54,765 nucleotides of DNA from Archangium violaceum Cb vi76 (GCF_000733295.1 NZ_JPMI01000303.1:1-54765); one strand, 5' to 3'. Positions 25,346 through 34,094 are shown, counted from the stretch's first letter. Notes: generated by a model from the letters alone, not told the origin. A program made the numbers and translations.

Positions 25346-25756
25346 CTGAGCGACGTGGGCCAGAGCCTCGGCCGCGCGGTGTCCACGGTGGACGAGTCCC
25401 TGGTGGGCGAGCTCGTCGTCCGGTTCGCCCGCGACAACGCGGAGGTGCTGGGCATCGATACGTCGCAGCTCGGCACGCCGCGCGTCACGCAGGTCACCGA
25501 GCACCTCTGGCAGGTCCACATCCCGCAGCAGATCCAGGGCATCCCCGTGCGCGAGGGCCGGCTGGCGGCCACCCTCAGCCACGGCAACCTCGTGCTCATC
25601 GGCACCGAGGGGTGGGCCGACGTGAAGATCCGCACCCTGCCGCTCGTGGCCGCGGATCAGGCGCTGGAGCGGGGCCTGGCGCGCGCCGGGCTGGCCCACA
25701 GCCCGAAGTCCATCTGGAAGGACGCGAACCTCGAGGTGGTGCCCGTCCCAACTGAC
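25343..25756 (+). pseudogene. Propeptide (FTP-type) fragment of an M4/M36 metalloprotease
   Basis: LSDVGQSLGRAVSTVDESLV, VTEHLWQVHIPQQIQGIPV and LAATLSHGNLVLIG read as the fungalysin/thermolysin propeptide domain. Neither signal peptide nor catalytic HExxH domain is present. It abuts the inverted glycosyltransferase fragment at one end and a terminator at the other. Confidence 0.65.
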
Positions 25757-25779
25757 CTGGTAGTCCCTGGGTTCCCCCG

Positions 25780-25826
25780 AGGCCGGAAGCCGCTGAATGA
25801 CTGGCGGTTTCCGGCCTTGGTGTTTT
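25780..25826 (+). terminator. Strong intrinsic terminator
   Basis: Left arm 25780-25793 and right arm 25803-25817 form a ~14-bp stem with one G-U pair and then TGGTGTTTT. No intact plus-strand gene precedes it, so it may be left over from a deleted one. Confidence 0.7.
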
Positions 25827-25865
25827 CAGGGGCTTCCCGTATGTCTTTCTCATCTACTGATCCAT

Positions 25866-26018
25866 GGCTCGGGAACTGGCCCCGATCTGCAGTCGAATTG
25901 GCGATGGTGCAACAAGTGCCAGGGGCTGTTCTTTGGCGGTAATCCCGGCTCGGTTTGTCCCACGGGCGGTGCTCACAGCAGCACGGGCAGCGGCAACTAC
26001 AGCTTGATCAACCACTGA
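25866..26018 (+). pseudogene. C-terminal Cys/Trp-rich domain remnant
   Basis: SNWRWCNKCQGLFFGGNPGS then VCPTGGAHSSTGSGNYSLIN ends at TGA 26018. This Cys-x-x-Cys, Gly-rich block occurs as a tail on secreted bacterial proteins. No start or catalytic domain remains upstream. Confidence 0.5.
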
Positions 26019-26041
26019 CCTGCCCCTCGGGGGCGAACACA

Positions 26042-26075
26042 GACTCCAGCGCGAGGATCCACTTGCGCTGGAGTC
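26042..26075. terminator. Perfect 11-bp inverted repeat between convergent ends
   Basis: GACTCCAGCGC (26042-26052) and GCGCTGGAGTC (26065-26075), 12-nt loop. It lies between a plus-strand remnant and the end of the minus-strand gene at 26122, fitting a bidirectional terminator although no T-run follows. Confidence 0.5.
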
Positions 26076-26121
26076 GTGGAAGACGCCGCGCGGAATCGTT
26101 CATGTGCCGCGTTCACCCGCC

Positions 26122-27246
26122 TCACGACGCGTCGAGCAGCGCCGCGCGGGCGGCCTCCAGGGTGTCATGCAGGTGGGAGCGGGGAAGGCCCGCGCCGAGC
26201 AGTTGCATGGTAGCGATCCTGTTCACCCACCATGCGGTGCGTCCCGGGCGGGAGTGGAAGCGCGCGAAGAGTGGGTATTGCGAGGTGCCCATCCCCTCGA
26301 AGCTGGAGAGGTCCATGAGCAGGGGCTCGTCGGGGGACACGGATGCGAAGAGGGCCTCCAGCGCCTTCGCTTTCATGGACGAGAGGCTGCCGAAGAGGCG
26401 GATGCGCCGGGGAACCTCGTCGAAGTGCCTCACCGGCAGCCGCTCATCATTGTCGTTGAGGTACCCGAACATCTCCTCCAGGAAGCGGCAGGTCACGGGA
26501 TCTCGGATGAGGTCCGCGGCGAGCTGGTAGACGGCCCAGACGAAGCCATGCTCCCGCGGGTACTGCTTCGGATCGGGACTCCAGGTGGAGAACTCGCGAC
26601 GGCCCTGACGCTCCTCCACCAGGCACGTCAGATAGATTCCATCCAGGCCAATCTGGTTCCCACCCGGGATTCCGAGCGGATCGAGCGCCGCCAGTTCCTC
26701 GAGGAAGCGCAGGCCACGCTCGTCGGGAACGGGCACGGTCTCATGCTGCGCCCGGCTGGCGACGGACACGAGGCTCTCGCCGGGACCGAGAGTCACCAGG
26801 ATGCAGCCCCCCTCATGGAAGGAGGGAAGGAAGGAGATCCAGTAACGGGCCGCCTCCGGGTGGGCGTCCCCGTGCGCTCGCAGGAGTGAGCGGACATGCG
26901 CGATGGCGGGATCGTCCAGCCCCTCTTGCACGGTCTCCACCCGGAAGCCGCGTGCCTCCGCCTCTTTCTGGAGTCTTCGAGCATCCTCGGCGAAGAGCGT
27001 GCGCCACTCCTTCCAGGCGGTGCCGGCCAGCCATTCGCCGACCTCCGTGATGGACCTTCCCTTGAACTCGGGAATGAACTGCCGGAGGAGCGCGGCCTGC
27101 TTCGCCGTCGGGCCCTGGGTGCCCCAGAACACCCGGAGGCGCCAGAGGACCTCCCATGACGACGCATCCTCCAGACGCGCGGAGACCGTCCGCCACCAGG
27201 CCCAGCGCTTCGCGTTGAGCTCGTTGTCTTCAGTGTCTTCCGGCAT
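26122..27246 (-). CDS. Unrecognised conserved-looking cytosolic protein
   Basis: 374 aa, not recognised. No signal peptide or TM segment; rich in Trp/Arg near the N-terminus (AKRWAWWRTVSARLED), with a central SFLPSFHEGGCILVTLGPGE, GGNQIGLDGIYL and a C-terminal MDLSSFEGMGTSQYPLFARF. ATG 27246 was chosen because AGGAGGGGAGGGG lies 4-10 nt upstream. Divergent from the ArsR gene. Possibly one of the large myxobacterial paralogue families near immunity/toxin loci, but nothing proves it. Confidence 0.7.
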   Translation of the reverse strand: MPEDTEDNELNAKRWAWWRTVSARLEDASSWEVLWRLRVFWGTQGPTAKQAALLRQFIPEFKGRSITEVGEWLAGTAWKEWRTLFAEDARRLQKEAEARGFRVETVQEGLDDPAIAHVRSLLRAHGDAHPEAARYWISFLPSFHEGGCILVTLGPGESLVSVASRAQHETVPVPDERGLRFLEELAALDPLGIPGGNQIGLDGIYLTCLVEERQGRREFSTWSPDPKQYPREHGFVWAVYQLAADLIRDPVTCRFLEEMFGYLNDNDERLPVRHFDEVPRRIRLFGSLSSMKAKALEALFASVSPDEPLLMDLSSFEGMGTSQYPLFARFHSRPGRTAWWVNRIATMQLLGAGLPRSHLHDTLEAARAALLDAS

Positions 27247-27306
27247 GAGACCCCTCCCCTCCTGATACCTATACCAGCCGGCCTGCTTCAGCCCATCGTA
27301 TATGCC

Positions 27307-27336
27307 TTGACAGACATATGCCTCCATCAGCATATA
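27307..27336 (+). promoter_or_regulatory. Promoter with embedded operator, leaderless ArsR start
   Basis: TTGACA (27307-27312), 18-nt spacer, CATATA (27331-27336). A perfect palindrome ATATGC-N8-GCATAT (27316-27335) lies between and over these elements, as for an autoregulated ArsR repressor. The expected transcription start coincides with ATG 27343, so the mRNA may be leaderless. Confidence 0.6.
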
Positions 27337-27342
27337 AGGCTC

Positions 27343-27699
27343 ATGCTGAGCGCGTTCGAAGTCGTGGCGGAGCCGAACCGCCGCCGGATCCTGGACCTGT
27401 TGCGCGAGGGGCGCCGCCCCGTCGGGGAACTGGTGGATCGGCTCGGGCTGACGCAGCCCACCGTGTCCAAGCACCTGCGCGTGCTCAAGGATGCTCGACT
27501 GGTCGACGTGGAGCAGGACGCCCAACGGCGGCTGTACCGCCTGCGTCCAGAGCCCCTCCTGGAGCTGGACTCGTGGCTCGCGCCATACCGCGAGCTGTGG
27601 GCCCGGCGGCTCGACGCGCTGGAGCGCCACCTGGACACCATGGCGGACGATGAGCCCGCCCCTACCCGCCGGAGCCCGGCCCCGAGGAGGAAGTCATGA
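27343..27699 (+). CDS. ArsR-family transcriptional regulator
   Basis: 118 aa winged helix: EPNRRRILDLLREGRRPVGE, then LVDRLGLTQPTVSKHLRVLK (helix-turn-helix) and RRLYRLRPEPL wing. No metal-binding Cys pairs, so it belongs to the non-metal ArsR group that accompanies SRPBCC proteins. ATG 27343 was preferred to an upstream TTG, which is the -35 element. Overlaps the next gene by ATGA. Confidence 0.93.
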   Translation: MLSAFEVVAEPNRRRILDLLREGRRPVGELVDRLGLTQPTVSKHLRVLKDARLVDVEQDAQRRLYRLRPEPLLELDSWLAPYRELWARRLDALERHLDTMADDEPAPTRRSPAPRRKS

Positions 27700-28514
27700 A
27701 GCACGGCACCCTGACGACGAAAGGCAACAAGGTCGAGCTCCGGTTCGAGCGGCGCCTCGCCCACCCGCCCGAGAAGGTCTGGCGCGCACTGACGGACAGC
27801 AAGGAGCTGGCCCACTGGTTCCCCGCGCGCATCGAGGGAGCCCGGGAGGCCGGCGCCCAACTGCGCTTCTTCTTCGAGGAGGGCGATCCTGGCTCCGGGA
27901 AGATGCACGTGTTCGATCCGCCGCGCGTGCTCGAATACACGTGGGAGGGAGACCTGCTGCGGTGGGAATTGAAGCCCGAGGGCACGGGCTGCCTGCTGGT
28001 CTTCACCACCATCCCGGCGGACCGGGCGAACGTCTCCCGCGACGCCACGGGCTGGCACTTCTGCCTGGACAACCTGGAGGCGTCGGTGGACGGGAATCCC
28101 GCCGCCGGGTTCGACAAGGAGCGCTTCTCCGCGCTCAACGCGGACTACGCCGCGCGCTTCGGCCTGGGCAGCTTCCCCGCCTTCATGCTGGGCGCGGCCA
28201 ACCGCGTCGCGGACGCGTCACTGAGCATCCCCGGCGTCGAGGCCTACGTGTTCAACGGCGCCGATGGCACCCAGCTCACCCTCTGCCACGCGAAGAGCGA
28301 CGCGGAGACCGGCGAGCAGTGGCGGGACACCGACGAGTACGTCGTGGTCCTGGAAGGCAGCTACGTGGTGCGCATCAATGGCATGGACATGCACCTGGGT
28401 GCCGGGCGGGAGTTCGTCATCCCCAGGAGCGCGCGCGTCTCGGGGCGGTACACGGCCGGCACCCGGACGATTCACGCCCGCGGAAACAAGCCGCCCGAGC
28501 GGTCCGATTCGTAG
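27696..28514 (+). CDS. SRPBCC (AHSA1-type) and cupin fusion protein
   Basis: 272 aa. Residues ~1-140 form an SRPBCC/AHSA1 ligand-binding domain (RRLAHPPEKVWRALTDSKEL, AHWFPARIEG); residues ~165-265 a cupin barrel (DTDEYVVVLEGSYVVRINGM, LGAGREFVIPR). ArsR-SRPBCC pairs are common, with the SRPBCC half thought to bind hydrophobic ligands; the added cupin is less usual. ATG 27696 overlaps the ArsR stop, so the two are co-translated. Ligand unknown. Confidence 0.88.
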   Translation: MKHGTLTTKGNKVELRFERRLAHPPEKVWRALTDSKELAHWFPARIEGAREAGAQLRFFFEEGDPGSGKMHVFDPPRVLEYTWEGDLLRWELKPEGTGCLLVFTTIPADRANVSRDATGWHFCLDNLEASVDGNPAAGFDKERFSALNADYAARFGLGSFPAFMLGAANRVADASLSIPGVEAYVFNGADGTQLTLCHAKSDAETGEQWRDTDEYVVVLEGSYVVRINGMDMHLGAGREFVIPRSARVSGRYTAGTRTIHARGNKPPERSDS

Positions 28515-28551
28515 GGAGCACGGGAACGCGCGTGAGCGGTAGGATGCGCGC

Positions 28552-29364
28552 ATGGAACCCTCGGACAAGTCGGACGATGCGGCGAAGGCGGAAGCGATTC
28601 AGAAGGCCCTCGAGCCGTGGCGGAACAAGCACAAGCGTTCCGCCTGGCTGCCCCAGGTGAAGAACGGGCACGGGCGCGCGGCCGGGTCCCGTTTCGGTGG
28701 ACTGCCGTGGATCCCGAGTGGTGAGAACCACCCCGCGTGTGCGAACTGCGAACAACCGCTCCGGCTCCTCCTCCAGCTCGACCTGGAAACGATTCCCGAG
28801 GAAGCACGTCAGCGTCTCGGGAAGGGGCTGCTGCAGGCGTTCTACTGCGAGCGCGATGACTGCGAGCAGGAGTGTAACGGGTGGTCCCCCTTCAGCGAGG
28901 CGCATCAAATCCGCATCATCGACACGGCCCGTGGGGAGATGGCCGCCCCGGCCGGGAAACCGTTTCCGCCCAAGGAGATCTCCGGCTGGAAGCAGGTCGA
29001 GGACTTCCCCTCCGCCGCCGAGCACAAGGAGCTCGGGCTGGACCGCGACTACGACTTCGAGGCGAACACGGTGCGGTTCCTTTGTCCGGAGATCGGACTC
29101 GACTCCCCACCCATCGGTCTCTACGAGCTGGAGGCGGAGACCATCGCCAACGCGTCGATGGGGGACAAGCTGCTGGGCTGGCCACACTGGATCCAAGGCG
29201 TGGAGTATCCCGAGTGCCCCCAGTGCAAGGCGCGAATGGAGTACGTGTTGCAGATTGATTCGCAGGACCACCTCCCCCTCATGTGGGGCGACATGGGCAC
29301 CGCCCACATCACGCGCTGCCCCAACCACCCCGAGGTCCTCGCGCTCGGCTGGGCATGTGGCTGA
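28552..29364 (+). CDS. DUF1963-like (YwqG-type) protein
   Basis: 270 aa cytosolic protein with the family pattern SRFGGLPWIPSGENHPACANC, LLLQLDLETIP and a C-terminal WGDMGTAHITRCPNHPEVL. Two CxxC pairs (CANC, CPQC) plus CERDDCEQEC suggest bound zinc. Biological role of the family is unknown. ATG 28552; monocistronic as far as seen. Confidence 0.85.
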   Translation: MEPSDKSDDAAKAEAIQKALEPWRNKHKRSAWLPQVKNGHGRAAGSRFGGLPWIPSGENHPACANCEQPLRLLLQLDLETIPEEARQRLGKGLLQAFYCERDDCEQECNGWSPFSEAHQIRIIDTARGEMAAPAGKPFPPKEISGWKQVEDFPSAAEHKELGLDRDYDFEANTVRFLCPEIGLDSPPIGLYELEAETIANASMGDKLLGWPHWIQGVEYPECPQCKARMEYVLQIDSQDHLPLMWGDMGTAHITRCPNHPEVLALGWACG

Positions 29365-29534
29365 GCCAACCGCGGGCAACCGGCCAGGAGGCCGCTTCTC
29401 GATGACCACGGGGACAGTGGCCATGACGCCGGGTGGATGAAGTCCCACGCCCTGGAGGCAGTGGTCATCCAGACCTCGCTCCCCATCGTCTCGGAAGGTC
29501 GATCCACGACCTGAGGACACGAGGGGGGAAGGTC

Positions 29535-31073
29535 ATGAGATGGCGGGGTCTGGCATTGCTCTGCGCGCTGGCCGTGGGCTGTGGTGGATCACTCACCGGG
29601 GAGGAGACCTCGCCCGGGGAAGCACCCGGAGAACAGGCCACACCGGACGAGAGCCCCGAGGTGTCCGCGGCCTGGAAGCGGCCGGGAGTGGAGCTCGGCC
29701 GGGCATACCTCGTGAAGGACATCCTTCCTCCGGAAGAGCAACCTCCCGAGGCACTCTTCGATGCGCCCGGACCGACGAACCTGGTGGACTTCAAGGGGCG
29801 GGTCTACTTCACGGTCACCTCCCCGCTCCACCGGGAGACCACGCTGTGGAGGAGCGAAGGCACCGCCCCGGGCACCGTCGCCCTGCTCCGCGTTCCATCG
29901 ACCCCCTCTGGCTTCAGCACCCTGCACTCGCCGAGGGTGGCGGGGGACCGGCTCTTCTTCATCGTGAGCACCGGAACGAGCGGTGAAGAGCTGTGGGCGA
30001 GCGATGGCACGGCCTCGGGCACCCGCCGGCTGGGGCGCTTCACGTTCCCCGTCGACCTCACGGTGGTGGAGGACACCCTGTTCTTCTTCGACTACGTCCC
30101 GGGCCCGGCCCCCGATGACAACCGCCACCAGTTGTGGCGGAGCGACGGCACGGTCTCGGGAACCCGGGTCGTGAGAGACGTCCCGAGCTCGGGATTCGGA
30201 GCGGCCGCCGCGCACGGCAGGTTGTTCTTCGCCGTACCGGACACGGCTCACGGCAGTGAGCTCTGGGTCAGCGATGGCACCGCCTCGGGCACCCACCTGG
30301 TGGAGGACATCTACCCGGGGCCCACCGGCTCGGATCCGATGGGCCTGACCGAGGCGGGGGGCGACCTGTACTTCACCTCCAGCGACCCGGCTCACGGCCG
30401 CGAACTGTGGAAGTCGGATGGCACCCGGAGAGGCACGCGGCTCGTCGCGGACCTGTCTCCGGGCCCCGCGGACTCCTTCATCCAGCTGCTCACGGTCAAC
30501 AACGGCCGTCTCTATTTCACGCGCGATGACCCGGCCAGCTCCGAGCTGCTCCTGTACAAGGTGCGAGTGGACGGCTCCTGCCACCACCGCCCGGTGCGCG
30601 TGGCGGCCATTCCCGACTTCTTCGAGACCGATCCCGACTTCAGCCCTCCCGCTGTCACCCTCTTCACGGCCACGGGAGGCAAGCTCTTCTTCGTCGTCCA
30701 GTACCTGTTCCTCGCCAGCTTCCCGATGGAAGCGCAGCTGTGGGTGTCCAACGGGACGGACTCGGGGACGAAGCTGCTGTCGCGGTCGCTGCTCGGAGCG
30801 AACATCCCCGTCGCGCCGCTCACACCGGTGGGCGATGGGCGCATCGTCTTCAGTGCCCACGACGGGGAGCACGGTCTGGAGCCATGGGTGAGTGATGGAA
30901 CACCCCGCGGCACGCGGCTGCTGCAGGACCTCACGCGGGATCCGGAGGGCTCGGGTCCGCGAGAATTCACACGCTCGGATGGCTTCATCTTCTTCGTCGC
31001 GCACACCCGGGAGACGGGCAACGAACTGTGGGCCCTTCCCCTGCGCAGAGGCGACCGCACGACCGGGCACTGA
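29535..31073 (+). CDS. Lipoprotein with ELWxSDGT-type beta-propeller repeats
   Basis: 512 aa. Lipoprotein signal LALLCALAVGCGG with Cys16, acidic Pro/Glu linker to ~50, then about seven repeats of the form ELW-SDGT--GT (ELWASDGTASGTRRL, ELWVSDGTASGTHLV, ELWKSDGTRRGTRLV, others degenerate) expected to form a beta-propeller outside the cell. Binding partner unknown; this repeat is frequent in myxobacterial surface proteins. ATG 29535 follows GGGGGGAAGG. It is convergent with yceD across a shared terminator. Confidence 0.9.
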   Translation: MRWRGLALLCALAVGCGGSLTGEETSPGEAPGEQATPDESPEVSAAWKRPGVELGRAYLVKDILPPEEQPPEALFDAPGPTNLVDFKGRVYFTVTSPLHRETTLWRSEGTAPGTVALLRVPSTPSGFSTLHSPRVAGDRLFFIVSTGTSGEELWASDGTASGTRRLGRFTFPVDLTVVEDTLFFFDYVPGPAPDDNRHQLWRSDGTVSGTRVVRDVPSSGFGAAAAHGRLFFAVPDTAHGSELWVSDGTASGTHLVEDIYPGPTGSDPMGLTEAGGDLYFTSSDPAHGRELWKSDGTRRGTRLVADLSPGPADSFIQLLTVNNGRLYFTRDDPASSELLLYKVRVDGSCHHRPVRVAAIPDFFETDPDFSPPAVTLFTATGGKLFFVVQYLFLASFPMEAQLWVSNGTDSGTKLLSRSLLGANIPVAPLTPVGDGRIVFSAHDGEHGLEPWVSDGTPRGTRLLQDLTRDPEGSGPREFTRSDGFIFFVAHTRETGNELWALPLRRGDRTTGH

Positions 31074-31100
31074 GCCGTCCAGCGGCCAGTGGACACACGA

Positions 31101-31132
31101 AAGGCCGCCCCCCGGTGCCAGGAGGCGGCCTT
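31101..31132. terminator. Bidirectional terminator
   Basis: AAGGCCGCC (31101-31109) and GGCGGCCTT (31124-31132), perfect 9-bp stem with 14-nt loop between the convergent ELWxSDGT gene and yceD; T-rich on the plus side. Confidence 0.75.
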
Positions 31133-31157
31133 CGTTCTTCCCGTGCCCGGGGCACGA

Positions 31158-31742
31158 CTAGCCCTTCAGCTTGATGTTCTTGAGCGCCGCCAACCGCGGG
31201 TCCACGAACGTCATGTCACAGCCGCACGCCTTGTCGTTGAGGTTCTGGCCGCACTTCATGCACAGCCCCTTGCACTCCTCACGGCACACCGTGTTCATCG
31301 GCAGCGCGAGCAGCACCTGCTCACGGACGATCGGCTCCAGGTCGATCACCTTCCCGTCGAACACCTCCGCATCCGCGTCATCCAGCGCGAACGAGCCACC
31401 GCTCTCCCCCGTGCCCTTGTCCTTCTTCTCCTCATCCTCCTCGTCCTCGTCCACCAGGCCCTCGCCACGGGCGAGCGACTCGGGAACGAGGTTGAGGGTG
31501 AAGGACACCGGCAGCTCCAGCTTCGACTCCGTGAGGCAGCGCTTGCACTCGGCCACCACGCGCGAGGTGAACCTGCCCTCGAGCAGCACGCCCCCGCTCA
31601 CCTTGCGCAGGCTCGCCGAGACGGCCAGGGGCTCGAGCGGCCGGAAACTGGACCCCTCGAGCGCGGCCTCGAGCGACTCCAGGCTCATCTCCTTCTTCAC
31701 CTGGAGCCCTGTGTCGCGAATTTCTTCAATCTTTACGAGCAT
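31158..31742 (-). CDS. yceD: YceD/DUF177 family protein
   Basis: 194 aa. N-terminal beta domain (LVKIEEIRDTGLQVKKEMSL), a CKRC pair in the middle, a long acidic Lys/Glu insert, and a C-terminal Cys cluster (CREECKGLCMKCGQNLN, CGC) that likely binds zinc. The family is linked to 23S rRNA/ribosome assembly and is normally encoded just before rpmF. Here rpmF is at 5393, so this gene is detached from the ribosomal-fatty acid cluster. Confidence 0.93.
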   Translation of the reverse strand: MLVKIEEIRDTGLQVKKEMSLESLEAALEGSSFRPLEPLAVSASLRKVSGGVLLEGRFTSRVVAECKRCLTESKLELPVSFTLNLVPESLARGEGLVDEDEEDEEKKDKGTGESGGSFALDDADAEVFDGKVIDLEPIVREQVLLALPMNTVCREECKGLCMKCGQNLNDKACGCDMTFVDPRLAALKNIKLKG

Positions 31743-31896
31743 CTACCCAAGTACCTCCAAAAAGGGCGCGCATCATGGTGAGGCTCCCCCCCGCAGTCAA
31801 CGCGTCCGAACCTCCATAGATGTCACGGTCCGTTCACCGTTGCGGGAGTCTCCTCGCGCTAGAGGGCTGTCTGGCCGTTTGCTAGGGTAGGTGCCA

Positions 31897-32799
31897 ATGT
31901 CCGTCCGGCGGAATCGCGTGGTAGCCAGCATCGTGGTGGCGAGCCTGCTGTCCCCCGGTGCCTCGCTCGCCCGGCCCCTCTTCCCTTCCCCCCTGCTCTT
32001 CCAGGTGGCTCCGGCGCGCCCGGAGATCGCCCGCGCCCAGCAGCAGATCAGCGATGGCGACTTCGAGGAGGCCGTGAAGACGTTGGAGGCCGGCCTCGAC
32101 GCCCCCGACGTCACCGATGATCAACTCGTGGAGCTCTACCGGCTGCTCGGGCTCACCTCCCTGTACCTGGGGGACGAGGCCCGGGCGCGCGAGGCCTACG
32201 AGATGCTCCTCCAGGCCCGGCCGGACTACGAGCTGCCCCGCACCGCGCCGCCGAAGATCCGCACGCTCTACGCGCGCATCAAGGAGGACATCAAGAACCG
32301 CCGCGTCCGGCCCGTCACCCTCCAGGTGGACCCCATCCCGGATGCCGAGGGCGGCACGCCGGTGATGGCCGAGGCCACCATCCAGGACATGGCGCTCGGA
32401 GCGCGGGCGCGGCTCTTCTACCGGCGGGCGGGCGCCCAGGCGTACAGCTCCGTGGACTTCACGCGCGACCGGGCCAACAAGGAGCGCTTCATCGCCACCA
32501 TCCCCGCATACGAGCTGCCGGCCACGGCCTCGGCCTACGAGGTGGAGTACTACTTCGAGGTGGCGGACGCGGCACAGCGGCGGCTGGCGGGCCGAGGGGA
32601 TGCCTTCAACCCGCTCGTCTTCCAGATAGCGCCCGAGCCCGGCACGGTGGCCACGTCCAGCGAGCGCCCCTGGTACAAGAGTCCGTGGCTCTGGGTGGCC
32701 GTGGGCGCGGTGGCCGTGGCGGGCACCGCCGGCGCCGTCGTCTACGCCACCTCCGAGGAGCGGGGCCGCGTCCCCATCACCATCCGGGTGAACCCATGA
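31897..32799 (+). CDS. TPR-like envelope protein with C-terminal membrane anchor
   Basis: 300 aa. N-terminal signal (VVASIVVASLLSPGASLA), a tetratricopeptide-like helical pair at ~45-125 (AQQQISDGDFEEAVKTLEAG, LYLGDEARAREAYEMLL), a beta-rich central part, and a TM segment near 265-285 (WLWVAVGAVAVAGTAGAVVY). ATG 31897 preferred to GTG 31891. Stop overlaps the next ATG (ATGA), so it works with the lipoprotein behind it; function not known. Confidence 0.82.
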   Translation: MSVRRNRVVASIVVASLLSPGASLARPLFPSPLLFQVAPARPEIARAQQQISDGDFEEAVKTLEAGLDAPDVTDDQLVELYRLLGLTSLYLGDEARAREAYEMLLQARPDYELPRTAPPKIRTLYARIKEDIKNRRVRPVTLQVDPIPDAEGGTPVMAEATIQDMALGARARLFYRRAGAQAYSSVDFTRDRANKERFIATIPAYELPATASAYEVEYYFEVADAAQRRLAGRGDAFNPLVFQIAPEPGTVATSSERPWYKSPWLWVAVGAVAVAGTAGAVVYATSEERGRVPITIRVNP

Positions 32800-33293
32800 G
32801 CCCGCGTTCCTTCCTCCTCCTGCTGGGCGCCACCCTCGCCGCTGGCTGTGGGGCGGAGCCGCCCTCGTCTGGAAACAGCCTCGCCCTGGAGCTGAGCATC
32901 TCGCGCGCCGTCGCCGACGACCTGGGCGCCTTCCAGGTGGTGGTGCTGCCCGAGGGCAAGTCGCGCCGCTGTGCGGACATCCAACGCACCTGCCTCAACC
33001 AGCAGGTGCAACCGCAGGAGGCGCTCGTCCTCCAGGGGCCGGACGGCAAGAAGGGGCGCGCCCTGCGCTTCCCCGCGGGGCTGCGGAGCGGGGCCCAGGA
33101 GCTGGCCGTGGACGTCCCCGTGGGCCGCGACTACGTCGTCGTCATCGAGGCGCTCTCGCGCTCCAACCCGCCGCGCTTCCTGGGCAGCTCCTGCAACTAT
33201 CTGGAGTCCGTGAGCGCCGCCCGCAACGAGCCGCTCATCGCCGCCGCCATCACCCTGACGGAAGTGGCGTGCGATCCCTCCTTCGCTCCCTGA
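32796..33293 (+). CDS. Small lipoprotein
   Basis: 165 aa. Lipobox LAAGC after LLLLGAT, followed by a beta-rich domain with three Cys residues (RRCADIQRTC, SSCNYLE). ATGA overlap with the upstream TPR protein indicates co-translation. Not recognised. Followed by PHO-box repeats of the next gene. Confidence 0.8.
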   Translation: MSPRSFLLLLGATLAAGCGAEPPSSGNSLALELSISRAVADDLGAFQVVVLPEGKSRRCADIQRTCLNQQVQPQEALVLQGPDGKKGRALRFPAGLRSGAQELAVDVPVGRDYVVVIEALSRSNPPRFLGSSCNYLESVSAARNEPLIAAAITLTEVACDPSFAP

Positions 33294-33318
33294 GCGGAGG
33301 CCGGCGGGCGGACGCTCC

Positions 33319-33358
33319 GTGTCACACAGGCGTCACGCGCTCGTCATTCAACCGCCAC
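33319..33358 (+). promoter_or_regulatory. PHO-box-like array, four 7-mers in 11-bp register
   Basis: GTGTCAC (33319), GCGTCAC (33330), TCGTCAT (33341) and CCGCCAC (33352) start exactly 11 bp apart. PhoB/PhoP-type regulators bind tandem 7-mers separated by 4 bp, so this fits autoregulation of the response regulator 50 nt downstream. Confidence 0.7.
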
Positions 33359-33407
33359 CCCCAATCTGGTAGGCCACACGTGTTCAAGCGAGGGGCACGG
33401 AGGGACG

Positions 33408-34094
33408 ATGGCGCGCATCCTGATCATCGAGGACGAGCAGGACCTGTCCGGACTGGTGGAGTACAACCTGCGGGCGGCGGGGTTCGAGGCGGAGGTGGCG
33501 GGCACGGGTGCGACCGGTCTGGCCCGGGCGCGCGCCAACGTGCCGGACCTGGTCCTGTTGGATCTGATGCTGCCGGACCTGGCGGGCAGCGAGGTGCTGC
33601 GCCTGCTCAAGAGCGACCCCGAGCTGCGCAAGGTGCCCGTCATCATCGTCAGCGCCAAGGGCCAGGAGTCCGATCGCGTCCAGGGTCTGGAGCTGGGCGC
33701 GGATGACTACGTGGTGAAGCCCTTCTCGGTGCGCGAGCTGCTGCTGCGCGTGAGGGCGGTGCTGCGGCGCGCGGACGTGGACGAGGGCCCGGCCGCCCAG
33801 CTGTCCGCCGGCGACATCCAGCTGGACACCTCGCGCCACCAGGTGCGCGTGAAGGGCCAGGAGGTGGTCCTCACCGCGCTGGAGTTCCGCCTGCTGCGCA
33901 CCCTGCTGGAGCGCGCCGACCGCGTGCAGACGCGCGAGGTGCTCCTCTCCGACGTGTGGGGCATCCAGGCGGAGATCCACACCCGCACGGTGGACACGCA
34001 CATCAAACGCCTGCGCGAGAAGCTCGGCCCCGCGGGCGACATCATCGAGACGGTGCGCGGCGTGGGCTACAAGCTCAGCCCTCCGCCGCGCTAG
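33408..34094 (+). CDS. PhoB-like OmpR-family response regulator (first copy)
   Basis: 228 aa. Receiver with acidic pocket Glu9/Asp10-equivalent (IIEDEQ), phosphoacceptor Asp52 and Lys104, then an OmpR/PhoB winged helix (TVDTHIKRLREKLG, ETVRGVGYKL). Six nucleotides before the PhoR-like kinase, so it is the likely cognate regulator. About half identical to the second copy at 37057. PHO-box-like repeats precede it. Confidence 0.93.
   Translation: MARILIIEDEQDLSGLVEYNLRAAGFEAEVAGTGATGLARARANVPDLVLLDLMLPDLAGSEVLRLLKSDPELRKVPVIIVSAKGQESDRVQGLELGADDYVVKPFSVRELLLRVRAVLRRADVDEGPAAQLSAGDIQLDTSRHQVRVKGQEVVLTALEFRLLRTLLERADRVQTREVLLSDVWGIQAEIHTRTVDTHIKRLREKLGPAGDIIETVRGVGYKLSPPPR

Noticed and set aside
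25740-25830. Possible tRNA or attachment site near the GGTTCCCCC stretch
   Set aside because: No cloverleaf can be drawn; the strong feature there is a terminator hairpin.
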